Shown here: one piece after another, positions 44,028 to 54,821 of the stretch
Layout of the letters: every line of letters begins with the position of its first letter
How positions within the stretch are numbered: the first letter of the stretch is position 1
Assembly (NCBI GenBank): GCA_015179025.1
Contig: WHUX01000024.1
Span: 310,001 to 374,000, forward strand
Direction: 5' to 3'
Length of the DNA: 64,000 bases
Source of the DNA: Terfezia claveryi
Lineage: Eukaryota; Ascomycota; Pezizomycetes; Pezizales; Pezizaceae
The notes under the pieces: model-generated
Database searches by the model: none
What the model saw: only the letters and a program-made list of their open reading frames with translations
Told to the model about the DNA's origin: nothing
Translations under genes and position numbers: made by a program

Positions 44028-44693
44028 GGTAGATATGCCGGTGTCGTAATACGATGAACAAAATCTTTGGAACCAATGAATAGATTCCCTAATGTGTCTG
44101 TATAAAGCTGGTAGCTGTAGTGGAGTTAGAGAAAATTTAGTGGGGTTTCGGCATGCCAAGGCATCTTCTCGGTACGCGTTCCAAAACTGGCTTTACAACA
44201 CATGGAAATTTATACTGGCCTATCTACAATGTTTTCGTGAGCCTAAGCTTGATACCGCCCGATACGATTATATGTAGTAGTAAATATATATAGGCAAGTA
44301 CTATGTCTAGTCTGTGTTTGGCTGCATATCTGAGAACTCATATAGGAAGTACGTACGTTGCGAACTCCACACAGACCACATCAACTCCAGTAAGTACAGA
44401 GTACGTATACATACCCGTTTAGTTTGAAAACTAATTAACCTTTAGTTGCTGAAGATATAACAAGCCTACATAGTTTTGTGGCATGCCTAGTCTCGGCTTC
44501 CTTTCATCAAGGACATGGCATTTTATGTATTGGAATTTATCTACAGTAAACCTACTTCTCTTCTATAGAATTGTCTCGTGACTACACTGCTCATATAGTC
44601 TCGTGCCCAGATCTCGTACATATGTTCTCGTTCCAGAAGCTTCTACCTTCCAAACCTTTTTTGGCTAACCTCTAATAGAAACCTGAGAAAGTT
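44028..44693. other. upstream region of the PRS gene
   Basis: Probable promoter and leader. AT-rich, with no other gene seen. Confidence 0.4.
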
Positions 44694-44718
44694 GGGTTCC
44701 AACCTAACATGTAGGGTG

Positions 44719-44845
44719 TGTTAGTACTACATGCACTACATCCGACTAGGCTAGCGGGCTGGGCATGATGTATATAGCGGGAACATGATCCCTTGAGGGG
44801 ACATGTTCATGGTCATGACGAGGAGAAGGAACATACGTTCTATCA
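44719..44845 (+). repeat. 5' LTR of the Copia element
   Basis: 127 bp, matching 46535-46660 except for a one-base indel. TG...CA ends, preceded by the duplicated GGGTG. Confidence 0.92.
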
Positions 44846-44932
44846 GGTTATGAAGCCCTCTGTATCTACCAAATCGCAGATACACCCAAGAAACCTCTTC
44901 CTCCGATCAACCAAACCCCTCCGAAAGTCATC

Positions 44933-45055
44933 ATGGAAGACCTAGAAATCCCAAAAGCCCTTCATCGAGAGACTCTGGTCTTTGACCGTCTCGACAACAC
45001 TAACTACGGAGTATGGAGGAAAAATATGAGGATCCTCCTATCTCTTTGACTTGAT
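44933..45055 (+). pseudogene. Copia gag start
   Basis: The frame from ATG 44933 gives MEDLEIPKALHRETLVFDRL and DNTNYGVWRKNMRILLSL, the 'xFdGxNYxxWrxxMr' opening of Copia gag. It stops at TGA after 40 codons; the rest of gag, protease, integrase and most of reverse transcriptase are deleted. Confidence 0.8.
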
Positions 45056-45229
45056 TAACTATGAGCAACTACCAGACACAAACATTAGCTAGGCAAAGGC
45101 TGACAAGTGGGCTTTCTCAGAAATCTATGTCAGATGCAAAAAACCAACGGAATCCACTACTCCTACTTTCATACAGTAAAGGATACTCAGGACAATAGAC
45201 AGGAAAGAGATTCCAGGAAAGGCCACAAA

Positions 45230-45789
45230 CAACAGAAAAAGAATACTCAGGTACACCATATGTATTCTTCTTACACGGGACTCTAATTTCTTGGTGTTCT
45301 AAACGACAAGGCCTGGTAGCTCTAAGCTTAACAGAAGCAGAATTCATTGCCGGTACAGAAGCTGCGAGAGAGCTAATATGGATTATGGGATTCTTGGAAA
45401 ACCTAAAACTTCCGGAAAAAACTCCTATTCTATACGGTGACAACAAGGGAGCCCTTGCACTAGCAAAACATAGCGAATACCGGCCTCATACAAAACATAT
45501 ACATGCGAGAGAATGATTTATCACTCATATGGTCGAATCCGGACAATGCTTAATCGAATACATTGCTACAAAAGACATGATAGCAGATGCTCTTACAAAA
45601 GCTCTACCTCGAGAACCACATGAGCGTCACGCAAAATCAATGGGCTTATGGTTTAAAGCATCACAACATCATCAATGTGGACTATGTTATGGAGTTTTCC
45701 CCTCTCGCAATCAACTATACCTACATATGAAGAGGGAATCTCACTATGTGGATGAAGGTATTCCTCTCCCAAAAACATTCTGTACATGA
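45230..45789 (+). pseudogene. Copia RNase H with appended C2H2 zinc finger
   Basis: It reads LISWCSKRQGLVALSLTEAE, then FIAGTEAARELIWIMGFLEN, ILYGDNKGALALAKHSEYRP and HTKHIHARE, a TGA stop at about 45514-45516, and FITHMVESGQCLIEYIATKD, DALTKALPRE. These are standard Copia RNase H blocks. After the usual end (HAKSMGLW) the frame continues about 40 residues into CGLCYGVFPSRNQLYLHMKR ESH, a Cx2Cx12Hx5H zinc finger, before a stop at 45789. Confidence 0.82.
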
Positions 45790-45803
45790 ACAAATCAGTG
45801 TGG

Positions 45804-46375
45804 GATTGGAGGGTGTGGGGTATGTTATTCGCTCCGTGGTCCCTAATGACCTAAAATAATCCTAATCTGACAATATAAAATGCAGATTGGAGGGTGTGGG
45901 GTATGTTATTCACTCCGTGGTCCCTAATGACCTAAAATAATCCTAATCTGACAATATAAAATGCAGATTGGAGGGTGTGGGGTATGTTATTCGCTCCGTG
46001 GTCCCTAATGACCTAAAATAATCCTAATCTGACAATATGCAGATTGGAGGGTGTGGGGTATATTATGTGCTCCCTGGTCCCTGAAAATGACCTAAAAAGA
46101 ACCAATTTATCAATTGGATGGTGTGGGGTATGTTATGCGCTCCCTGGTCCCTGAAAATGACCTAAAAAGAACCAATTTATCAATTGGATGGTGTGGGGTA
46201 TATTATGTGCTCCCTGGTCCCTGAAAATGACCTAAAAAGAACCAATTTATTAATTGGATGGTGTGGGGTATGTTATGCGCTCCCTGGTCCCTGAAAATGA
46301 CCTAAAAAGAACCAATTTATCAATTGGATGGTGTGGGGTATGTTATGCGCTCCCTGGTCCCGAATGACCTAAAGG
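45804..46375 (+). repeat. two-tier minisatellite inside the Copia element
   Basis: Tandem units all contain ggtgtggggtatgttat, a gctccSTggtccct stretch and atgacctaaa. Starts at 45804, 45885 and 45966 are 81 bp apart; the next unit at 46042 is 76 bp on. A second type of exactly 70 bp starts at 46112, 46182, 46252 and 46322, the last partial. The types share the core but differ in spacer (aataatcctaatctgacaat versus aagaaccaatttat). Confidence 0.93.
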
Positions 46376-46534
46376 TGTGGGGAGAAACTGGGCTTGAAAA
46401 TGGAAGAAGGCTCATGAAAAAGAGGGGAGGAACGTGAGTTGCATTGCTTCTTTCTTCAAAATGTTTCTTCTACGGTTATTTGATTTTTCTTTCATTTTAT
46501 TATTGTTTTCTTTCATCATGCGCCCGAGGGGAGG

Positions 46535-46660
46535 TGTTAGTACTACATGCACTACATCCGACTAGGCTAGCGGGCTGGGCATGATGTATATAGCGGGAAC
46601 ATGATCCCTTGAGGGACATGTTCATGGTCATGACGAGGAGAAGGAACATACGTTCTATCA
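46535..46660 (+). repeat. 3' LTR of the Copia element
   Basis: 126 bp, followed directly by the duplicated GGGTG that begins the remaining part of an ultra-short insertion. Confidence 0.92.
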
Positions 46661-46711
46661 GGGTGTTGTGCCAACCAGACTAGGGTCCAACCAACCAGAC
46701 TAGGTCCAACC
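46661..46711 (-). mobile_element. cluster of ultra-short insertions 7, split by the Copia element
   Basis: GGGTGTTGTGCCAACCAGAC TA at 46661-46682 is followed by GGGTCCAACC, AACCAGACTA and GGTCCAACC. On the other side of the Copia element the sequence reads GGGTTCCAACC (44694-44704) then TAACATGTAGGGTG. Removing Copia reconstitutes an insertion of about 31 bp between GGGTTCCAACC and GGGTCCAACC, with a further partial copy behind it. Confidence 0.75.
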
Positions 46712-47027
46712 AGACTATTCTCAATTGTAGTGTCATTACTCTCACTTGCAGAAATTAGAACTAACTTGCAATTATATCCAGATCCCGCCCCAAGTCATCT
46801 AGCCATCTACTGTGGTGAGGTATTACCCTACATTCGTGTTCTATGTAACTACCCCATGAATTTTATACGAAGCATTAAGTCGAATTTCACCTCATAGTTG
46901 GAATGAAACTGTACGGACTGTGTAGAAACATGGACTGCTAGAATTGAAATACTTATATAAGTGCTACGCAAACTGGTCCAAAGCTAGTGTGTATTTCATT
47001 ATACCTCTTCGGTAACTGTAGCTAACT
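46712..47027. other. spacer between Copia and the long inverted-repeat element
   Basis: AT-rich, no gene or recognised repeat. Confidence 0.4.
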
Positions 47028-47036
47028 AATTGTATC

Positions 47037-48792
47037 TAGTATCACCAACTGCGTAACGATCGCTACCCACGTGACGATCGGCATGAGGTCCTCCGCACGC
47101 ATGGAATTCTCAATATATTCACCAACCTTTGTAGTATGCCTGTCATGAGAATATTTGATAGAGCCTAAATACACTCGAAAAATCCAAATCTCATATCTAT
47201 AACCAACCCTGATTTACCCTGAAGCCTCTAGAGCCCTCACACATTCACCGCCCCCTACAACCCCTCCGCGTACTATAATCACCCCTCCCACGATAACTAT
47301 CCACTACCATGACCACTACTAGTAGTCATAAGGTCCGCATGAGTGTACTCTATAAGTCCAATTAGTACAGATTTGAGCCGCTCACTGTATGTAGAATTAT
47401 AGGTACCGTAGAATGCCAAAAAATGATATCGTTAGTTTCTAGCCTGCGCAAATCAGGCACTATTCGCAGGATCGCAATCTTAAAGTCTCAAGGTACCTAC
47501 CTATCTGGTCTTTAAGCCTCAAGATGCTATTTTACTTTTTTGGCCTTCAATTCTTTAGTAGCCTCTCGGTTTCCAGGCTTCTCGACTTCAAGGACCTTAG
47601 CACGTGATATAAACTATTTTATGCTCAATATAGGCTCATTTGAAGGGCTGAGGGCCCTTATTCCTTTTGTGATCGAGGCTTCACCTCTATGCCCATACTA
47701 ATAAATACCTTGAGGGTCCAAAGGATTGAATGGATTTCACAACCTCCGCAGATCTGTTTCAGATATTTGAGGAACTAGTGCACAATTCCTTAGGTTCTTA
47801 GAGGCCCTTTTAGTACTCTTCAGCAGAGCTGAGTATGAGGGGCATTGTAGAGGGTTACTAATGCGAAAGTCAGTGCCAGTAGCTGCACCGGCCAGTAGTA
47901 ACAGCACCAGCACCGCACTTGCCGAACACCAGCACTGCACTTGCCGAACATTAGTACTAGTAGTAGCAAAAGCAACAGTTATGGGCCATTAAAGGTCTTG
48001 AGTTCATGCTTGGAATAGAGCTCAAATACAGCTCTTAAATTGGTTGAAACTCAATGCCAGGGTGGTAAACCCAATCAAACTCCCAAACCTTCAAAGTGTT
48101 TAAGCAATAGTATAGAAGTAAAGCCTCAATCACAAAAGGAGATTAAGGGCTTTGAACCCTCAAATAAGCTTATATTAAGCATATAATAGTTTATATCACG
48201 CACTGAGGTAAAAGCCTGGAAACCGAGAGGCTCACAAGTACTGAAGGAAAAAGTAAAGTCGCATCTTGAGGCTCAAAGACCACATAGGTAGGTACCTTGA
48301 GGCTTTAGGTTCACGATCCTGCGAATATAGCTCAATTGAACCTCACACAATCTTTAAAATTCAATGCCGAGTACCTGATTTGTATATGCTAGAAAACTAC
48401 GTAATCTTTTTTTTGCATTTTATGGTACCTATAGTTCTACATACAGTGAGCGGCTCAAATCTGTACTAATTGGGCTTATAGAGTACACTCATCAGGACCT
48501 TATTACTACTAGTAGTGGTCATGGTAGTGGATAGTTATCGTGGGAGGGGTGATCATAGTACGCGGAGGGGTTGTAGAGGGCGGTGAATGTGTGAGGGCTC
48601 TAGAGGCTTCAGGGTAAATCAGGGTTGGTTATAGATATGAAATTTGGATTTTTCGAGTGTTTTTAGGCTATATCCAATATTCTCATGACAGGCATCTACA
48701 GAGGTTGGTGAATATATTGAGAATTCCATGCGTGCGGAGGACCTCATGCCGATCTGACGTTGGTGGCGATCGTTACGCAGTTGGTGATACTA
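47037..48792. mobile_element. 1.76-kb foldback/MULE-like element with about 700-bp terminal inverted repeats
   Basis: The ends TAGTATCACCAACTGCGTAA (47037) and its inverse TTACGCAGTTGGTGATACTA (ending 48792) match. The two arms then stay complementary, with decay, through landmarks such as gaggtcctccgcacgcatgg, ccctacaacccctccgcgta and gcctctcggtttccaggctt, to about 47745 and 48080. A 9-bp duplication, AATTGTATC, is at 47028-47036 and 48815-48823. Long arms plus a 9-bp duplication fit Mutator-like or foldback elements. The core (about 47745-48080) has short imperfect repeats (cacttgccgaaca) and no transposase. Between the right arm and its duplication sits a 22-bp ultra-short insertion. Confidence 0.85.
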
Positions 48793-48814
48793 GGGTGTTG
48801 TGCCAACCAGACTA
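48793..48814 (-). mobile_element. ultra-short insertion 8 (22 bp) at a transposon-target junction
   Basis: The unit ends TGCCAACCAGACTA. It begins immediately after the right terminal inverted repeat (…GATACTA, 48792) and ends immediately before AATTGTATC (48815). The left side of the element has no such filler. Confidence 0.85.
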
Positions 48815-48823
48815 AATTGTATC

Positions 48824-49442
48824 AACTGACTGAATTGTATCTGCAGGTACTGGTTGGCACCCGCAAAATGGTCTGAGGGCCTAAAGAACTCACATTCAAT
48901 ACGAGAGGTACAATTACAATGCCTTCCACTTTGCTTTATATTAGAGTAAGCTAAAGCTAATTCGATGCCATACTAGTATATAGATCCGTAGATTTTCAAG
49001 TCAGCCCAGGCTCTTGATCGAGGAGAAAATCCAAGTTATCCACTCAAAACTCAAAGCAATTGCAAGAGAATACTAATACGTAGACAGTGCTGAGAACCAA
49101 TTGATAGTTAGACAGACATCAAGGCACCCAGAAATTGCATGATGTTTACCATCAGTTTCTGAGCAGGAGACATTTCACACAACTGTTTATATCTCTCAAA
49201 AGTGCAGTTCCCACTACAGGTTAAGTCACGTGATTGCTAAATAGACACAGCGTAATATACATGTGAATGATCTCCATCATTTAAATGCATGTATATTACA
49301 CCTTCTTCCTAGAGCACAAAGTATAAAGTTAAAAAAGCAGAATTTATCTCGGCCTCCTCGATCCTGTTGATTCACTTTCCTCCAATAGGTATTCTAATGT
49401 CACTGATCTGACGCCAAGATTCAATTATGTCGTCATGTTTGA
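48824..49442. other. spacer
   Basis: AT-rich with no gene. A partial match to the constant block, tactggttggcac, occurs at 48849-48860 without visible duplication. Confidence 0.4.
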
Positions 49443-49626
49443 TACCGGGAAAACTGGTGAATAAGAGCCCTTGTCAATATCTTTTGATCTTCCCTTTAAT
49501 GGTAGCAGCGTTACTACTTGTGGTAAAATAGGCAGACTTGGCTACACGATTGTGACTTATTCTACCGCTGTCACTGTTGTGAATTCAACTTTTGACAAGG
49601 GCTCTTATTCACCAGTTTTCCCGGTA
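49443..49626. mobile_element. MITE with perfect 35-bp terminal inverted repeats, TA ends
   Basis: The arms at 49443-49477 and 49592-49626 are exact reverse complements over 35 bp, starting TACCGGGAAAACTGGTGAAT. The outermost TA on each side is the likely target duplication, as for Tc1/mariner-derived MITEs. The 114-bp interior has no gene. Confidence 0.93.
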
Positions 49627-52600
49627 GCTACTTTCATCACAAGCCAAATTAATTAAATACTTGAGTGTGATTCTTACCCAATCAGTACTGCAGGAGGTCA
49701 CATTGAAGCATCTCATGATCACCTCGATCACTCGCATTCGAGAAAACACTTTGGTATATTTGTCCTTTGCTGGCGTGATCTTTTTTTTATCTCAACTTTA
49801 TGCTGGCCCTTTATGAGGAGCCACATATGAACACTTGTGGCAGATCTTGGAAGATACGACGCCTGAGACAAAAACGTCAGATGTCAGGGCCAATACAAGC
49901 CTTGGAAATGCAACCAATCTGAGTCAAGCTCGTGATAATCTAGCCTCAGTCTAGGAGGGACTCCAGGTCTGCTTCGAACGTGGGTATACCAGATATGGTG
50001 ATCATATGAGGCCCTTTGAAAGCGGGATCATAAGTTTACCACAGCCACGGATCGAGGCTCCCAAGTGTGCAAGATCTAGACTTTGGGACCCGGCCTTTGG
50101 GATTTTCTCCTCGGCATGAAAGGTTACTTGCATATAAAAGTGCGGATATGAAGATCATGGCTTCAATATATATGCACCCCAAAATGTACCTCAAAACAAA
50201 CTTGATTATTAATGACCTTGGTACATATATTTGTTCTCGACCCTTATAGGTTGATCATATCGACGCATGCGCAAGCATTTGTTCAACTGCCTAGTTTGCC
50301 ATACATGCCCATTACTTTTTTTCCTTTTTCCATTCTGTCCCTTGTACTGCACTGGCCAGGTACAGACCCATGAATCTTTCATTTTTGCTCTCTATTTATC
50401 TTGCGATTTCTAAAATATCCGAATTAACGTCATCCTTTACCCTAGAGTACCTGCACACAAGCAATCAGGGTCCACATATAGGAGGTAACTATTCCAATCT
50501 GGGAATATCATGGCCTATATGGGCAACTCCGACATGCAGCTCATTCCATTTTGATCCGATGCAGGGTTATGGGATATGTAACTGGATCATTGCCCACCCA
50601 CTCCTCGTTCAACATCCAGCGGCGACTTTTTTTTTTCTAAACCCACCCAGGCCTTTTTTTTCTTCCCACCCTTTGTTCGCCACTTTCAGGAAGCCTTTGG
50701 GCTCTTTCGTCCAAACGTTTGCTTTTTTAATTTCTCCGAAGTTAGCTCAATGTTAGTCGCCCACTAAATGCAAGTTTCACTCCACATGGCGAGGGCTACT
50801 CTGTTCGCAGGAGCCACAAGACTACCACAGGGTAGCTGGGGTCAGACATCACTACACATTACATCCCACACCCATGACCCCCAGCTCTTTATTTCCTCCC
50901 TACTTACCAAGCCAGGGTGAACTCTCCATCCCCCCTCTTGCATGCTTTTGCTTTACTCGTGTGGCCTGCAATTGGATGCCAATCTGTAAGCTGTCATGCA
51001 TCCCAACATGAATTGAGTTTGGCCTCAATCCGGTTGCTTGCCAATTGCATGCATGCCTGCAGCAAACATGCAGTACGTTACTTGTCATCTAAGTTTCAAC
51101 ATCGATACATTAGTGTTACTCCCTCTCTGCCCTGCCTTTTACTTCCCAGGCCATGTGCCATGTGCCGTTTTGAGCCTCTTAAAACACTTGCTGTTAACAC
51201 CATTCCAACCAATGACGGGCATCATTTTCTTTTTCTCCTTGCTGGTGGAAATTGGAATCATTTGATGCTGATAGTCATGCACACGCCGAGATATGGATGG
51301 ATCAAATGGTGGGATTGATATTTTCCATTCATTTTTCGCCTCTTTTTCCATACCTTTGGGTTATATGTGCATTGGGATATCATGTATGATAGTGATTATT
51401 TGTGCAATTTCCATGCTCACAAACGAGACCACAGAATTGGAAATGGAACAACGCAGCGAAAGCTGATAAATTGATCTATTTTCGATCTGGGCAAGCCTAA
51501 GTTTTTCGCCGAAAAACTCTCGCCCCGCCCTCGTCATATTGTTCCACATCCTCCCCCTCACGGCTCTCCCCAGGCTCTTTCACATGTTCCCTGCATCCAG
51601 CCTTGCCTGCGCCCTGGCAGTGAAGGCTCCGTTCCCAACCACTATTAACCTGTATAAATCTTGTTGAGAAGAGAGTCAAAGATAATCCCAACCATTTAAA
51701 GATGTAGAAATCAAAGTCCCCAAATTCCAGGTACCTGAAAGAATAAGCCGATTGCAAAGATAAACAAAAAAAAAACTCCAGAATACATTTGCCTCGCCCA
51801 CGATAATCCTTTCTAATAAAGCGCATAACATAAAACCCAAATTCCCAGATAATGAAACCACACCAAAAAAAAATGATAAAGCCGTGGATTGCAAACCAAG
51901 AGATATGAGGGATAAAAAATAAAGTAAAAGCAGCAGAGAACCACCAACCCCATGTGACAAAATGAAATAGCCCAGAATGAAATAGGATCCTAGTTTTGGC
52001 CGCGCTCGAATCATGCCATATCTGCCATTATAGGTAACAGCTAGCCCCAATTCCTATCGTTGCCGAGGTACATAGCTCGTGTATGGTTAACGAGGGCCGG
52101 TGGGGATAGGTGCATTGATTGGCTGCGCTATTGTCGGGCGAAAATTGATATCGACTGGATAGCTAATGGAAGCAGAGTCAAGGAGTAGGAGAAGGGTTAG
52201 GCATTATATGTGCAAGGCCGGCAAGTCTTCAGCTGGCAGTATTTGCACTCAAAAATAAACCAATGTGGACCGGAGTGACACATCCCGCAGTTCCAGAGTA
52301 GGAGAGTCGACTCGCTCTTTATGATCTTGAAGCTGTGATGGCAGTAACCTGGGATGGCCATTGCTGCTTTCTTTGTTCTGTCGAAGGTATATATGCTTTT
52401 TTTGAGAAGCGAGGGAGTTGGCTACGCCAAGCAGCTGCAAGATGTAGCAAGGTATATGGAAGGACGTTCAACTATCGGGTACTATCGAAGTAGCTGTAGA
52501 TGTATATGTAGATGGGATGATTGATGAGAAAGGGAAGAGGAAGCGGGTGGCGTCAATGGCTTCTGTGGTGATGAGGTTGTAATTAAAGAGGAAAAAGACG

Positions 52601-54545
52601 AGATTAAGCTACTTCAGCAGGGCGGGAAGCAGGCCTACTTATATGATGAGATGACGAAGAAGACCCGAGTGAGGGATGAAAATATCATATGCAGCTGTGC
52701 TGTGCGTTTTCCTTGGTTGGGAAGGGCGAAGGATGGACTCTTGGGATGGATGGATGGGAAGCCAAAAAAGGCCCAAGCCACTGGGTATTGGATTAATTTG
52801 CTGTGAGCTGACCTGTGGTAACCGGGGAAGGCACTGATCCTCCCTGCGCTACGTTTTTGGCGAGATATGGGAATCCACCAGGTTGGCTCGGGCGGGCTCT
52901 TTCATTCGATGTCTGTGGACCAATCGCAAGAGGTCTAAGAGGAAACCAATCCAAACTTACCGGCAATCTCGAAACAAAATCGCAAATACGGAGTATACAA
53001 GCAAATAGTCTGGTTGACAAGCGGCTCAAGATTCTCGGTTATGGTGCCAGCAAATGCCCGCACTGGTCAGACAATTTTGTATCAAACAACCCTCTAAGTA
53101 GGACAGAGCCAAAGGTAATTGGCTGAGCTCGAATTCGAAAATTCATTAGTGGCTCCCGGCCCAGGGTACCAGACTGCCGGGAGGGGTGGGCCTCTGGTTC
53201 ACAGCACTAATGAAGACCAACAATTTGGTACCGTACCCTTTCCGTGTTTCGATAAGGCACAAAAGCATGAAAATGGTACGGTACTTGGACTGATGGAGGC
53301 TGGGATGGACCAGGATCATCAATATCAGATGAGGTTGTAAGGATTCCCTAGGCCTTGGTCGGTGATTCTACGCTATTTAGGCAGGCTGCAATCTCGAATA
53401 AGATGGGACATAAGGTGGGATATCGGGACGGGATGATCACGGCCATTAGGGTGGTGATTCAACAAACCGGACAGAAAACTCTCTCCCTTTCACTGCAGCA
53501 GTGAGGGGATGTGTGGGTGGGATTTGTTTATAGTAAAACAGAAGATTGTTTCCTTGCTTCTTTTTTGCTGGTGGGTCTCGAGCTTTCCCATGGTTTCGCC
53601 TCCGTCTTAGAAATTAGACCTCCAAAGACCGTGGTGGGGGTGGGTGAGTTGGGAAATCCGCAGGTGAAGAAGAATAAGTACGTAGGAATTTGGAGAAGGT
53701 TGGGGTTGTAGCCATACTGGAGACTCAAATGACAAGACAGGACGCCACTCGTGATCCCAGGTCCAGTGAAATGTAGGCCTGGAGAAACGTTCTACATCTG
53801 CGTCTGAATCTGTGACATTCAATCTATATTCTTGCACCCTAAGACTTGTGAGACATGCCCTATCGGTCTCACTTCTTTCACCACGGCTAGGAGAAACTCG
53901 CTCTGCAATAATGAAACAAATCTCCCACATATCGGGTTTCCTCTTCCCCTAAGCCCCAATCTAAGACCTCAGGGCATCACCATAGCCGCTAGCTCGTACA
54001 TAATTGTCGCTCCCTTTTTCCCCAACCCACCCACTCCATCCCCACCGTGCCCAAGCCAACCTCTGGCCCCTGCCGTCAATCCCTGCATCTCTTGGATCTA
54101 ATGCACAAAAGGGAGAGCGTCCTCGCCATGCCCATGCAAATGCCCCCCAGCCCAGATTCGCTGCAAGGCATGGAAGCTGAACCGAAAGGTCGGTAGCTAG
54201 GCGTGCGTCTTGATTCAGGTTAGTGCGTTGCCGATTCAATAATGCCGCTGCAGGTCGATCGTTTGGGTATGTTTGTAATCTCCTGCTGCAAACGAAACGA
54301 ATTGAAACAAGGATATATAAAATCACAAAAAAAAAAAAAACATAGTCAATTTAAGCTGGTATATAATCCGCACAGATCGCGCGGCAGTTATCCTTTCATG
54401 TTTTAACTTTTGGTGTCACGAGTCACGAGGACGGAGCGAGCTGCCATAATCGGGAACGAATCTGACAGCCGGCGGGATCTAGAAGTGGTGAGTGTCCTTA
54501 ATGTGCTAGTTCGCCAAACAAAGATCAAGTGCTTCTGAAGCCCAC
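49627..54545. other. long gene-free region
   Basis: Nearly 5 kb with no gene I can support. Several frames of 60-130 codons occur, including a hydrophobic minus frame at 51676-52050, but they lack starts, conserved motifs and coding composition. Contains ultra-short insertion 9 at 53003-53016 and T-rich tracts near 50620-50670. Confidence 0.45.
53003..53016 (+). mobile_element. ultra-short insertion 9 (14 bp)
   Basis: AAATAGTCTGGTTG lies between perfect 6-bp repeats ACAAGC (52997-53002 and 53017-53022). The copy at 57102 has the same AGCAAA bases in front of its TAGTCTGG. Confidence 0.6.
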
Positions 54546-54821
54546 TCATTTCCTCCTTCGCAGCCCCTGTAGCTGACCAAGAATCAGCTTCCGAAAACTT
54601 GTAGACAATCTCAGGTGAGGCTCATCGGGGAGCCTGAGTGCGACTCGAGTGAGTCGATTCTTCCAGGGATGGTAGCTGAAATCTAGTGCTTTGTCCCATG
54701 CGACTGGGATGGCAATGAGGAGTGCTATTGAAGTCTCTGCCATGGGAACCCATGCATGTTCTATGTAATCAGGAAGACCTCCGTGGTGCTCTGACACTTT
54801 ATGATAGGACAAAAGAAACAA
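54546..54821 (-). CDS. possible gene fragment, 91 residues, unrecognised
   Basis: The frame MFLLSYHKVSEHHGGLPDYI ... LSTSFRKLILGQLQG has protein-like composition with no low complexity, but I do not recognise a family. It has no obvious partner exon. It may be part of a broken gene. Confidence 0.25.
   Translation of the reverse strand: MFLLSYHKVSEHHGGLPDYIEHAWVPMAETSIALLIAIPVAWDKALDFSYHPWKNRLTRVALRLPDEPHLRLSTSFRKLILGQLQGLRRRK

Larger units (their letters stand above)
44719..46660 (+). mobile_element. Ty1/Copia element, internally deleted, 127-bp LTRs, GGGTG duplication
   Basis: LTRs at 44719-44845 and 46535-46660 start TGTTAGTACTACATGC and end TTCTATCA. The target duplication GGGTG is at 44714-44718 and 46661-46665. 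A polypurine tract (cccgaggggagg) precedes the 3' LTR. The LTRs differ by one base-length change (four versus three G in ttgaggGgacatg). Only a gag start and the RNase H end of pol remain, about 0.85 kb of coding sequence, followed by a tandem repeat. The element therefore cannot move by itself. It is inserted in a copy of the ultra-short insertion family. Confidence 0.93.

Noticed and set aside
45804..46375. Regularly spaced repeats that could suggest a CRISPR-like array
   Set aside because: The units are direct tandem copies without unique spacers, in a eukaryotic retrotransposon.
49471..49656. 61-codon frame inside the MITE
   Set aside because: It starts in one terminal repeat and ends past the other, so it is a by-product of the inverted repeats.
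51676..52050. 124-codon hydrophobic minus frame
   Set aside because: No conserved motif, and AT-rich composition alone can create Leu/Phe/Ser-rich frames. Not strong enough to call a gene.
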